From: DASSLY01 sp035689185
GTDB lineage: Bacteria > Actinomycetota > Actinomycetes > Actinomycetales > Dermatophilaceae
Length of the DNA: 35,166 bases
Assembly (NCBI GenBank): GCA_035689185.1
Contig: DASSLY010000037.1
Span: 1 to 35,166, forward strand
Reading direction: 5' to 3'
The stretch's first letter is position 1. Each line of letters begins with the position of its first letter. A program made the translations under genes and the position numbers. The notes beneath the pieces are model-generated. The model worked only from the letters and a program-made list of their open reading frames with translations. It did not search any database and had not been told where the DNA came from. Shown here one piece after another: positions 24,710 to 32,135 of the stretch.

Positions 24710-25892
24710 GGGTGACCTCCGAGTCGCTGATCCGGTACGTGCGCCCCGCGGTCACCAGCACCTTGGGAATGTCCTCCGGCACGGCGGCGGTCACCAGCAC
24801 CTGCTCGCACCCGGCGATAAGCGCGGCCAGCCGCTCGCGCCGGCCGGCGTCCAGCTCGGCGAACACGTCGTCCAGGATGAGCACCGGATCCTCGCCCAGG
24901 TCACGCCGCAGCAGCTCGTACGCCGCCAGCTTCAGTCCCAGCGCCACCGACCATGACTCGCCATGGCTGGCGTAGCCCTTGGCCGGCAGCTGGCCCAGGC
25001 TCAGCTGGACGTCGTCTCGATGCGGCCCGACCAGGCTGACGCCACGCTCGACCTCCTGGGTCCGCACCTCGGCGAGGCTGGCCAACAGCTCCTCCCGCAG
25101 CTCCTCCCTCTCGGGCACCTCCCCGGCCGCGACCCGCGCCGAGGTCGCCGGGCGCAGCGAGCAGCGGTAGCCGGCCCCGGCGTCGCCGGCCCCGGCGCTC
25201 ACCGCGTCGTATGCCGCGCCGAGGAACGGAACCAGGTCGCGCAAGAGCCGCAGCCGCGCGTAGAGCAGCGACGAGCCGACCGCGGCGAGGTGGCTGTCCC
25301 ACACCCCCAGCGTGTGCAGCGCGGTGTCCTCCGCCGCCGGGTCGTCCGTGGGACGTTGGCGACGACGCGGACCCCGCAGCAGCGGGGCGGCGCTCTTGAG
25401 CAGGGCGTTGCGCTGCCGGACCACCCGGTCGTAGTCGGCCCGGACCCCCGCCCACCGGGGCTGCCGGGCCACCAGCAGGTCGTCCAGGAACCGCCGCCGC
25501 TCCGCCGGGTCGCCCTTGACCAGGGCCAGGTCCTCCGGCGCGAACAGCACGGTGCGCAGCGTGCCCAGCAGGTCCCGCGGCCGGGCCAGGGGTGAGCGGT
25601 TCAGCCGGGCGCGGTTTGCCCGGCCGGGGTTGAGTTCGAGCTCGACCAGCGACTCCCGGCCGTCGCGGACCACGACCCCGCGGATCACCGCCTGTGTCGC
25701 GCCGTTCCGGACGAGGGGAGCGTCGGTCGCGACCCGGTGCGACGACAGTGTCGCCAGGTAGCCCGCGGCCTCCACCAGGTTGGTCTTGCCCTGCCCGTTC
25801 AGCCCGATGAGGGTGGTGACGCCAGGGGCCAGACCGACTTCGGCGGCTGGGTAGTTGCGGAAGTCGCTGACGGACAGGTGCCGCAGGTGCAT
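24699..25892 (-). CDS. recF: DNA replication and repair protein RecF
   Basis: 397 aa SMC-like ATPase that loads RecA at gaps with RecO/RecR. Walker A GLNGQGKT (30-37), signature SHGESWSVALGLKLA (~310), Walker B VLILDDVFAELD (~337), and the family N-terminus MHLRHLSVSDFRNY. ATG at 25892 is chosen because this N-terminus is the conserved one; the frame upstream to 26060 is antisense-like sequence overlapping gnd. It starts 16 bp after the gnd stop and overlaps the DUF721 gene, consistent with a gnd-recF-dciA unit. Confidence 0.97.
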   Translation of the reverse strand: MHLRHLSVSDFRNYPAAEVGLAPGVTTLIGLNGQGKTNLVEAAGYLATLSSHRVATDAPLVRNGATQAVIRGVVVRDGRESLVELELNPGRANRARLNRSPLARPRDLLGTLRTVLFAPEDLALVKGDPAERRRFLDDLLVARQPRWAGVRADYDRVVRQRNALLKSAAPLLRGPRRRQRPTDDPAAEDTALHTLGVWDSHLAAVGSSLLYARLRLLRDLVPFLGAAYDAVSAGAGDAGAGYRCSLRPATSARVAAGEVPEREELREELLASLAEVRTQEVERGVSLVGPHRDDVQLSLGQLPAKGYASHGESWSVALGLKLAAYELLRRDLGEDPVLILDDVFAELDAGRRERLAALIAGCEQVLVTAAVPEDIPKVLVTAGRTYRISDSEVTRVD

Positions 25893-25908
25893 CCCGGGCC
25901 GGTCGGAC

Positions 25909-26922
25909 TCAGCCGGTCGAGCCGGACCCCGAGGTCGGGCCGGCCTCGGGAGCGCGCTTGTCCTTGGGCTCGGGCCGGGCGCCGTGGCGCTCTCCGCCGT
26001 TGCGCTTGGGCTCGGCCGCGGGGCTGACCTCGACGTGCTCCTCGATGTGCCGCACCGCATGACCGCCGAACTGGCCGCGCAACGCCGCGACCGCCTGCAT
26101 GGTCGGGGAGTTCTCCTGCCGCGACCCGAACCGGGCGAACAGCGACGCGGCCAGGACCGGCATCGGCACGGCCAGGTTGATCCCCTCCTCCAGGGTCCAG
26201 CGGCCCTCGCCGGAGTCGGTCGTGTACTCGCTGACGCCCTCCAGGCCCGGGGTCTCCTCCAGCGCCTTGACCAGCAGGTCCAGCAGCCAGGACCGGACCA
26301 CGGTGCCCCGGGTCCAGGCCTTGAAGCAACCGTGGACGTCGTTGACGATGTCCTTGGCCTGTAGTAGTTCGAAGCCTTCAGCGTAGGCGTGCATCAGCCC
26401 GTACTCGATGCCGTTGTGCACCATCTTCGCGTAGTGTCCGGCGCCGATCGCCCCCGCGTGGACGAAGCCCTCGTCGCGCGGCCCCTCCGGACGCAGTGCG
26501 TCGAAGATCGGCATCGCCTGCTCGACCGCGGCCGCCTCACCGCCGACCATGAGGCCGTAGCCGACCTCCAGCCCCCACACCCCGCCGCTGACGCCGCAGT
26601 CCAGGTAGCCGATCCCCTTCTCGGCCAGCAGTTCGGCGTTGCGTGCGTCCTCGGTGAACTTGCTGTTACCGCCGTCGATGACCACGTCGCCCTCGGCCAG
26701 CAGTTCGCTCAACCGGAGCACCGTCTTGCGGGTCGGGTCCCCCGCGGGCACCATCACCCAGACCGTGCGCGGCGGTTCCAGCGCCTGGACCATCGCCTCG
26801 ATCGTCTCGGCGTCCCGGACCTGCGGATTGAAGTCGAAGCCCACCACCTCGTGGCCCGCGCGGCGGATCCGCTCGCGCATGTTGCCGCCCATCTTGCCCA
26901 GCCCGACCAGTCCCAGCTGCAT
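25909..26922 (-). CDS. gnd: 6-phosphogluconate dehydrogenase, decarboxylating (short form)
   Basis: 337 aa. Converts 6-phosphogluconate to ribulose-5-phosphate in the pentose phosphate pathway. Rossmann motif GLVGLGKMGGNM at the N-terminus, dinucleotide-site strand VVGFDFNP, substrate/catalytic motifs DGGNSKF, DCGVSGGVWGLE and GAGHYAKMVHNGIEYG, which hold the catalytic Lys and nearby His/Asn. The length matches the short form, not the ~470-aa enzyme. About 40 C-terminal residues after RHIEEHVEV are a disordered charged tail. ATG 26922 has AGGAGAGG upstream. A gnd between dnaN and recF is a common actinobacterial arrangement. Confidence 0.95.
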   Translation of the reverse strand: MQLGLVGLGKMGGNMRERIRRAGHEVVGFDFNPQVRDAETIEAMVQALEPPRTVWVMVPAGDPTRKTVLRLSELLAEGDVVIDGGNSKFTEDARNAELLAEKGIGYLDCGVSGGVWGLEVGYGLMVGGEAAAVEQAMPIFDALRPEGPRDEGFVHAGAIGAGHYAKMVHNGIEYGLMHAYAEGFELLQAKDIVNDVHGCFKAWTRGTVVRSWLLDLLVKALEETPGLEGVSEYTTDSGEGRWTLEEGINLAVPMPVLAASLFARFGSRQENSPTMQAVAALRGQFGGHAVRHIEEHVEVSPAAEPKRNGGERHGARPEPKDKRAPEAGPTSGSGSTG

Positions 26923-26989
26923 GTCGTTCCTCTCCTGACGCACGTCGGTCCGACGTCGTGGTACCCAGCCAGCCGGCCGGCATACCGGC

Positions 26990-28123
26990 TCAGCTGGCGA
27001 ACCGCACCGGCATCAGCACGTAGCGGTACGCGGGGTCGGGCTGCCCCTCGGCCTCCGCCTGCCCGGTGAGCACGGCTGGCTTGCCCGGCACGGTGAACGA
27101 CAGATGGCTGTATGCGGTGCCCACGGCACCCAGCCCGTCCAGCAGGAAGTGGGGGTTGAAGGCGATCTCCAGCTCCGGCCCGGTCAACCTCGCCTCGACC
27201 GCTTCGCTGGCCTGCGCCTCCTCGCCGGTGCCGGCCTCGATCGACACCTGACCTTCGGTAAACCGTAGCCGGACCGGGGTGTTGCGCTCGGCCACCAGTG
27301 CCACCCGTTTCACCGCCTCGACCAGCTCCGCGGTGTCGACGACCGCCTCGGTGTCCACGCTGGTCGGGAAGATCGAGGTGACCTTGGGGTAGTCACCGTC
27401 GAGCAGCCGCGTGGTGGTCCGCCGCGACCCGGCTTCGAAGCCGATCAGGCCGTCGCCGATGCCAGGGGGGTTCAGCGACACCTGCACCGAACCGACCGCG
27501 CCCAGCGAGCGGGCGGTGTCGGACAGGGTGCGGGCCGGGACCAGTGCGACCCGGGAGATGTCGTCCGCGTCCGGGTTCCATGTCAGCTCGCGCACGGCCA
27601 ACCGGTAGCGGTCGGTGGCGAGCAGGGTGATCTTCTCCCCGTCGATCTCGACCCGGACTCCGGTCAGGATCGGCAGCGTGTCTCCCCGGTCCGCCGCGAT
27701 GCTGACCTGGGCCACGGCCTGGGTGAAGACGTCACCGGGGATGCTGCCGCTCGGGTCCGGTGCGGTCGGCAGGGTCGGATAGTCCTGCGCCGGCATCTGA
27801 GCCAACGCGAACCGGCTGGAGCCGCAGACCACCTCGACCTTGTTGCCGTCCGTGTGCATGTCGACCGGCCGGTCCGGCAGGTTGCGCGCGATCTCGGCCA
27901 GCAGCCGCCCGGTGACCAGGACCGTCCCGGGCTCGGCCACCTCTGCCGCGATGTCGACCTTGGCCGAGACCTCGTAGTCGAAGGAGGACAGCGTCAGCAC
28001 GCCCTCCGTTTGGGCGTCGAGCAGCACACCGGCCAGCACCGGGGTCGACGGGCGGTTGGGCACGCCGCGGGCGACCCAGGTGACGGCCTCGGAGAGCAGA
28101 TCGCGCTCCACGCTGAACTTCAC
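26990..28123 (-). CDS. dnaN: DNA polymerase III beta sliding clamp
   Basis: 377 aa, forming the dimeric ring that tethers the polymerase to DNA. The N-terminus VKFSVERDLLSEAVTWVARG and C-terminus YRYVLMPVRFAS are standard for the family, and three clamp domains are evident in the length. GTG at 28123 is the conserved start, with AAGGGCAGGG upstream; the open frame to 28279 belongs to the origin region. A 67-bp gap separates it from gnd. Transcription must start within the oriC-side intergenic region. Confidence 0.97.
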   Translation of the reverse strand: MKFSVERDLLSEAVTWVARGVPNRPSTPVLAGVLLDAQTEGVLTLSSFDYEVSAKVDIAAEVAEPGTVLVTGRLLAEIARNLPDRPVDMHTDGNKVEVVCGSSRFALAQMPAQDYPTLPTAPDPSGSIPGDVFTQAVAQVSIAADRGDTLPILTGVRVEIDGEKITLLATDRYRLAVRELTWNPDADDISRVALVPARTLSDTARSLGAVGSVQVSLNPPGIGDGLIGFEAGSRRTTTRLLDGDYPKVTSIFPTSVDTEAVVDTAELVEAVKRVALVAERNTPVRLRFTEGQVSIEAGTGEEAQASEAVEARLTGPELEIAFNPHFLLDGLGAVGTAYSHLSFTVPGKPAVLTGQAEAEGQPDPAYRYVLMPVRFAS

Positions 28124-28258
28124 GGCAACCCTGCCCTTCGACCCCGTGCGACGACCCGAGCGACCGCGCCCGACTTGGGTCGGCACCCGCCCGCCGACCA
28201 TAGTGCCCCCCACCGTCAGCGTGCACACCGCCCGACCACGACCGGTTCCGGGATCCGC

Positions 28259-28314
28259 CGGGCGGCACCCGGGCGGCACCCGGGCGGCACCATGGCGGCA
28301 CCATGGCGGCGACC
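28259..28314. repeat. 11-bp tandem repeat array at the dnaN edge of oriC
   Basis: Three exact copies of CGGGCGGCACC (28259-28269, 28270-28280, 28281-28291) are followed by ATGGCGGCACC and a 12-bp variant ATGGCGGCGACC. The period is one helical turn. It is about 140 bp upstream of dnaN and outside the DnaA-box cluster. Confidence 0.85.
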
Positions 28315-28397
28315 AAGCGCGATCAGGCGGTCCAGCTTTCCCCGGGTCCGCGGGTTCGGCTCGACTCGATAGGGAGTCTCATCGTGGTCGTCGCGGC

Positions 28398-28838
28398 TGT
28401 GGATGCTGGGGATAACCGCCGTTTGGCCACCTCGCGATGGGCGACCGGTTGTGGACAAGCTGAGCGTTCTTTCCCTGCCGTGGCCGGATCCCTGTGCATC
28501 CCGCACGTCCGTGCACACCCGCAGGCACCCGTGCACCGGAATGTCCGCAGCCAGGAGCTGCTCGTGCACCGGTTGTCCACGGTTCGGCGCCCACTGTGGC
28601 GCTGGGTCCGCGCCGGGTCGTCGCCGGGTTCGCGCGCGTCTTGTTGCGCCCGCCCATCATGCCTTGCCTGCCTTTGGCACTGGTAGCGTCGATGCGCTAA
28701 CGTCACGACACCGGGTCGCGACCACGCCCGGCACGGAGCGCACCGTCCACACAGTTATCCCCAACCTGTTGACTAAGGCGGGTCCGGGGTGCTGGACAGG
28801 TTGCGTTCACGTAACGGACAAGCCACACCTGTGGACAG
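28398..28838. other. oriC: Chromosomal replication origin (oriC) with DnaA-box cluster
   Basis: The 748-bp gap 28124-28871 between dnaA and dnaN holds no gene and carries DnaA boxes. Relative to TTGTCCACA/TTATCCACA: TGTGGATGC 28398-28406, TGGGGATAA 28407-28415, TGTGGACAA 28450-28458 (exact on the - strand), TTGTCCACG 28573-28581, CCGTCCACA 28743-28751, TTATCCCCA 28755-28763 and TGTGGACAG 28830-28838. Weaker GTGCA-containing copies lie between. Boxes occur in both orientations, as in other high-GC origins. No distinct AT-rich unwinding element stands out; the least GC-rich stretch is around 28751-28775. Confidence 0.9.
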
Positions 28839-28871
28839 CCCTGTGGGCGACCGCTGGTTTCCCTGGCTCGG

Positions 28872-30419
28872 TCAGCGCGGAGCGGTGCGGATGCGGTTCG
28901 TGAGTTCGGTGACCTGGTTGTAGATGGCCCGGCGCTCGGACATGAGCTGACGGATCTTGCGTTCGGCGTGCATGACCGTGGTGTGGTCGCGGTTGCCGAA
29001 CTGTTGGCCGATCTTGGGCAGCGACAGCTCGGTCAGCTCCCGGCAGAGGTACATCGCGATCTGTCGCGCGGTGACCAGCACGCGTGACCTGGACGTGCCG
29101 CAGAGGTCTTCGATGGACAGTCCGAAGTAGCCGGCGGTCTGCCCCATGATCATCGCCGCGGTGATCTGGTTGTTCTCCTCGTTGGGGAAGATGTCCTTGA
29201 GCACGATCTCGGCGAGGTTCAGGTCGACCGGCTGCCGGTTCAGGCTGGCGAAGGCCGTCACCCGGATGAGTGCCCCCTCCAGTTCGCGGATGTTCGTCGA
29301 GATCTTGCTGGCGATGAACTCCAGCACCTCGTCCGGGGTGGCCATCCCGTCCTGGATGGCCTTCTTGCGCAGGATGGCGATCCGGGTCTCCAGGTCGGGC
29401 GGCTGCACGTCGGTCAGCAGCCCCCACTCGAACCGGCTGCGCATCCGTTCCTCGAAGCCGGACAGCTGCTTGGGCGGCAGGTCGGAAGTGATCACGACCT
29501 GCTTGTTGGCGTTGTGCAGGGTGTTGAAGGTATGGAAGAACTCCTCCTGGGTCTGCACCTTGCCCTGGAGGAACTGGATGTCGTCGATGAGCAGCACGTC
29601 CACGTTGCGGTACCGGCGCTGGAAGTGCGAGGACTTGTCGTCCCGGATGCTGTTGATGAAGTCGTTGGTGAACTCCTCGGAGTTCACGTAGCGCACCCGC
29701 ACGTTGGGGTAGAGGTTCTCCGCGTAGTGCCCGATGGCGTGCAGCAGGTGGGTCTTGCCCAGCCCCGACTCCCCGTAGACGAACAGCGGGTTATACGCCT
29801 TTGCCGGTGCCTCCGCGACCGCGACCGCCGCCGCATGCGCGAACCGGTTGCTGGCGCCGATGACGAACGTGTCGAACGTGTACTTCGGGTTCAGCCGGGC
29901 GCCCTCGACGTCAGGCCGCGCCCCTGCCCGGTGTCGTCCGCCGTTGCGCAGGCGGAAGGGTGAGCCGTAGTCCCCGTCCTCGACCGTCTCCTCCAGTTCG
30001 GTCAGCGAGACCAGGGTGTCCACGGCCTCGGCTCGCGGTATGCCGCTGGCCGGGCGGTCCGCAGGCTGGTCCGCCGGTGCCGTTGGTGCCGCCGGGAGGG
30101 TCGCCGGCGACGCGGCGGTGCGGTCGGGGTCCACGGTCACGGCGATCCGCACCGGGTGTCCCAGCTGGTCGCCGAGGGCTGACATCAGCGGACCGCGGAC
30201 TCTGGACTCGACGTAGTCCTTGGTGAAGTCGTCGGGAACGGCGATCAGCGCCGTCTGGTCGAGGATGCCAGCCAGCAGGCTACGGTGCAGAAAGGCCCGC
30301 CGACCTGCGGCAATGCCGGCGAGATCGAGGGCGTCGAGGGTCTGCTGCCAGACCTGGGCAAGATCCAGCGGTGGTCTGGCGGTGCCGTCAGTGCGGCGGG
30401 TGCCGTCGGTGCCGCTCAT
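28872..30419 (-). CDS. dnaA: Chromosomal replication initiator DnaA
   Basis: 515 aa. Domain I (~18-95), a Pro/Ala-rich linker domain II (~100-180), AAA+ domain III with Walker A GESGLGKT (~215) and Walker B LLIDDIQF (~275), and DNA-binding domain IV with the signature FGNRDHTTVMHAERKI (~470). It binds the DnaA boxes at oriC and probably those in its own leader (30639-30671). The ATG at 30419 has only a weak ribosome site (an AGGAG is 24 nt away), which suggests modest translation. It reads away from rpmH and toward oriC and dnaN, the ancestral order. Confidence 0.97.
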   Translation of the reverse strand: MSGTDGTRRTDGTARPPLDLAQVWQQTLDALDLAGIAAGRRAFLHRSLLAGILDQTALIAVPDDFTKDYVESRVRGPLMSALGDQLGHPVRIAVTVDPDRTAASPATLPAAPTAPADQPADRPASGIPRAEAVDTLVSLTELEETVEDGDYGSPFRLRNGGRHRAGARPDVEGARLNPKYTFDTFVIGASNRFAHAAAVAVAEAPAKAYNPLFVYGESGLGKTHLLHAIGHYAENLYPNVRVRYVNSEEFTNDFINSIRDDKSSHFQRRYRNVDVLLIDDIQFLQGKVQTQEEFFHTFNTLHNANKQVVITSDLPPKQLSGFEERMRSRFEWGLLTDVQPPDLETRIAILRKKAIQDGMATPDEVLEFIASKISTNIRELEGALIRVTAFASLNRQPVDLNLAEIVLKDIFPNEENNQITAAMIMGQTAGYFGLSIEDLCGTSRSRVLVTARQIAMYLCRELTELSLPKIGQQFGNRDHTTVMHAERKIRQLMSERRAIYNQVTELTNRIRTAPR

Positions 30420-30638
30420 CGCGGTGCCGTTCTCAGCCAGCTCCTCATCGCCAGACTCCCCTTCGACGCTCGGCCGTCCACCGGATGACCACTACCCGAG
30501 TTCCCATGGTCGCACCAGGCCGGGGCCGGCCAAGCCAGGGACCGGTGCGTTGGGTCCGCGAGCGTCTCCTCCCGGTCCGCCGCTCAACATTCCCCGACGG
30601 GCAGCTGGTCCGCAGTCGACCCAACGTCTCACGTGGAA

Positions 30639-30671
30639 TTATCCACAGTCTGTGCACAGTCCTGTGCATAG
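30639..30671. promoter_or_regulatory. DnaA-box group in the dnaA control region
   Basis: A perfect DnaA box TTATCCACA at 30639-30647 is followed by two degenerate ones, TGTGCACAG (30651-30659) and TGTGCATAG (30663-30671). They lie ~220-250 bp upstream of the dnaA start, downstream of the candidate promoter, in a position suited to autoregulation. Confidence 0.7.
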
Positions 30672-30683
30672 ATGGGCGACCGC

Positions 30684-30714
30684 GACGCTAACAACAGCGT
30701 CCGGTGAACAGCAA
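30684..30714 (-). promoter_or_regulatory. Candidate dnaA promoter overlapped by an inverted repeat
   Basis: On the - strand TTGCTG (30709-30714) and TAGCGT (30685-30690) are 18 nt apart. A perfect inverted repeat GACGCT-AACAAC-AGCGTC (30684-30701) covers the -10. The promoter match is moderate; the repeat is certain. Confidence 0.4.
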
Positions 30715-30811
30715 GGGCCGCGATCAGTTCAGCGATCAGCTCAGCGACAGGCGAGGAGGGGCCGGTGTCATCAGCGAGATGTCCGTCGACGTCCGGGAGG
30801 GTTGCGGGACG

Positions 30812-30899
30812 GGCTAGGAGGGGCTGCCGCGGCTCCGGCCCCGGGACGGGCTCGGAGCTGGCTAGGGGGGCTGCCGCGGCGCCGGCCCCGGGACGGGCC
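30812..30899. repeat. Two-copy ~48-bp tandem repeat in the dnaA-rpmH gap
   Basis: Segments 30812-30851 and 30860-30899 match over 40 bp except for one substitution and one deleted base. Both begin GGCTAGG and end CCCCGGGACGGGC. A further partial unit (GGGACGGGCTAGG) leads into the first copy. No reading frame or binding motif explains it. Confidence 0.85.
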
Positions 30900-30915
30900 A
30901 GGTCGCGGCTGTGGT

Positions 30916-30944
30916 TTGACCCCCCATCCGCGCTCCCGTACGGT
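30916..30944 (+). promoter_or_regulatory. Probable rpmH operon promoter
   Basis: TTGACC (30916-30921) and TACGGT (30939-30944) are exactly 17 nt apart, a good vegetative sigma-factor match for a high-GC actinobacterium. Transcription from here would give rpmH a leader of about 270 nt. It lies just after the 48-bp repeats. The rest of 30945-31218 has no gene, only the 12-bp repeats described separately. Confidence 0.6.
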
Positions 30945-31120
30945 GGCCTTGGCCTTCGACGGCCGTTTTCGCATGCCCATGATCCGCCCTTGCCAGCCGC
31001 GGCCTCGTGGGCTTGCCGACTGCGGCCGTCGAGAAGGTCGTTGCCTTGGTTGCCGCCCACGGGGCGCTCTACCGGCCTCGACCTCGGGCTGCCCGGCGAG
31101 GCCGCCGCACCGCGGCGGCT

Positions 31121-31175
31121 GCTGATCGGCACCGGCTGATCGGCACTTGCCGGTTGGGCGCGGGCTGATCGGCAC
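31121..31175. repeat. Three 12-bp direct repeats in the rpmH leader
   Basis: GCTGATCGGCAC occurs exactly at 31121-31132, 31135-31146 and 31164-31175. They are 45-100 bp upstream of the rpmH start and would be in its mRNA leader. Confidence 0.85.
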
Positions 31176-31218
31176 CGACTAGACGACCACACGACGGACG
31201 AGCACGACGGAGCCTCAC

Positions 31219-31356
31219 GTGAGCAAGCGAACCTTCCAGCCGAACAACCGGCGCCGGTCCCGGACCCATGGGTTCCGGCTGCGCATGCGCACCCGCGCCG
31301 GCCGGGCCATCCTGGCCGCGCGGCGCCGGAAGGGCCGTACCGAGCTCTCCGCCTGA
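31219..31356 (+). CDS. rpmH: 50S ribosomal protein L34
   Basis: 45 aa, read by eye from GTG 31219. SKRTFQPNNRRRSRTHGFRL, then RTRAGRAILAARRRKGRTELSA, is unmistakably L34: a short, very basic 23S rRNA-binding protein. It is the first gene of rpmH-rnpA-yidD-yidC-jag-rsmG and divergent from dnaA across 799 bp. A ribosome site is poorly defined (AGCCTCAC precedes the GTG). Confidence 0.97.
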   Translation: MSKRTFQPNNRRRSRTHGFRLRMRTRAGRAILAARRRKGRTELSA

Positions 31357-31364
31357 GCGCGCGA

Positions 31365-31763
31365 GTGCTACCGGCTCGGCACCGGCTGACTCGGCCGGCC
31401 GACTTCGCGGCGGTGGTCCGGGGGATCCTCCCGGGTTCCGGTCGCGCAGCGGTCGTCCGCGCCCGAGTCGGCTCTCCCCTCGTGGTGGTGCACGCGGCCG
31501 CAGTGCCGGCGCGTGCCGGGCAGCCGCCCCGGGTCGGCTTCGTGGTGTCCAAGGCCGTCGGGCGCGCAGTCGTGCGCAACCGGACCAAGCGCGTGCTGCG
31601 CGCCCTCGTCGCGAGCCGGCTGCCCGGCATACCGGACGGGTGTGACGTGGTCGTGCGCGCCCAACCAGCCGCCGCCGGGGTGAGGTCGGCGGTCGTCGAC
31701 GAGCAGCTCGGCCAGGCGCTGCACAGGGCCGTCGAGCGCCTGGCCGCGAGGGCGCGTCGATGA
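31365..31763 (+). CDS. rnpA: Ribonuclease P protein component
   Basis: 132 aa basic protein that binds the RNase P RNA to mature tRNA 5' ends. The family signature RNRTKRVLRAL (RNR motif) follows VGFVVSKAVGRAVV near residues 58-75. The N-terminus MLPARHRLTRPADFAAVVRG (from GTG) is typical. It begins 8 bp after the rpmH stop, and its last codons overlap the yidD ATG, so translation is coupled on both sides. Confidence 0.95.
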   Translation: MLPARHRLTRPADFAAVVRGILPGSGRAAVVRARVGSPLVVVHAAAVPARAGQPPRVGFVVSKAVGRAVVRNRTKRVLRALVASRLPGIPDGCDVVVRAQPAAAGVRSAVVDEQLGQALHRAVERLAARARR

Positions 31764-32077
31764 GCTGGGCCGCCCAGGCCGCAGCCTGGGTCGTCCGGCT
31801 GCCCGGGCTGCTGGCTGTCGGGCTTATCCGCGGGTACCAACTGGTGCTGTCGCCGATGCACCCACCCAGCTGCCGCTTCTACCCCTCGTGCTCGGCCTAC
31901 GCCCTCGCAGCGATACAGCGCTTCGGCTTGATCCGGGGTGGGGCACTGGCCGCACGCCGGTTACTACGCTGCCACCCGTGGAACCCCGGTGGAGTCGACC
32001 ACGTTCCGCACGTGGGGGAACTCCGGGCCCGGCGGGTCCGCGGCCTGTTCCCCGCCGACCCGCCGCGACCTACCTGA
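31760..32077 (+). CDS. yidD: Membrane protein insertion efficiency factor YidD
   Basis: 105 aa. An amphipathic/hydrophobic N-terminus is followed by the YidD core: LIRGYQLVLSPMHPPSCRFYPSCSAYALAAIQRFG, with the conserved Cys pair, then RLLRCHPWNPGGVDHVP with a third Cys. It assists YidC-dependent insertion at the inner face of the membrane. ATG overlaps the rnpA stop (ATGA). 58 bp separate it from yidC. Confidence 0.95.
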   Translation: MSWAAQAAAWVVRLPGLLAVGLIRGYQLVLSPMHPPSCRFYPSCSAYALAAIQRFGLIRGGALAARRLLRCHPWNPGGVDHVPHVGELRARRVRGLFPADPPRPT

Positions 32078-32135
32078 CGTCGCCAACTTGACTCAACGTT
32101 TCGCCTGAGCACACTCCGCTGACCTAGAGGACCCC

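Noticed and set aside
30625..30640. parS-like sequence around CACGTG near dnaA
   Set aside because: Only about 11 of 16 positions match the TGTTTCACGTGAAACA consensus and the flanks are wrong; I found no convincing parS in the window.
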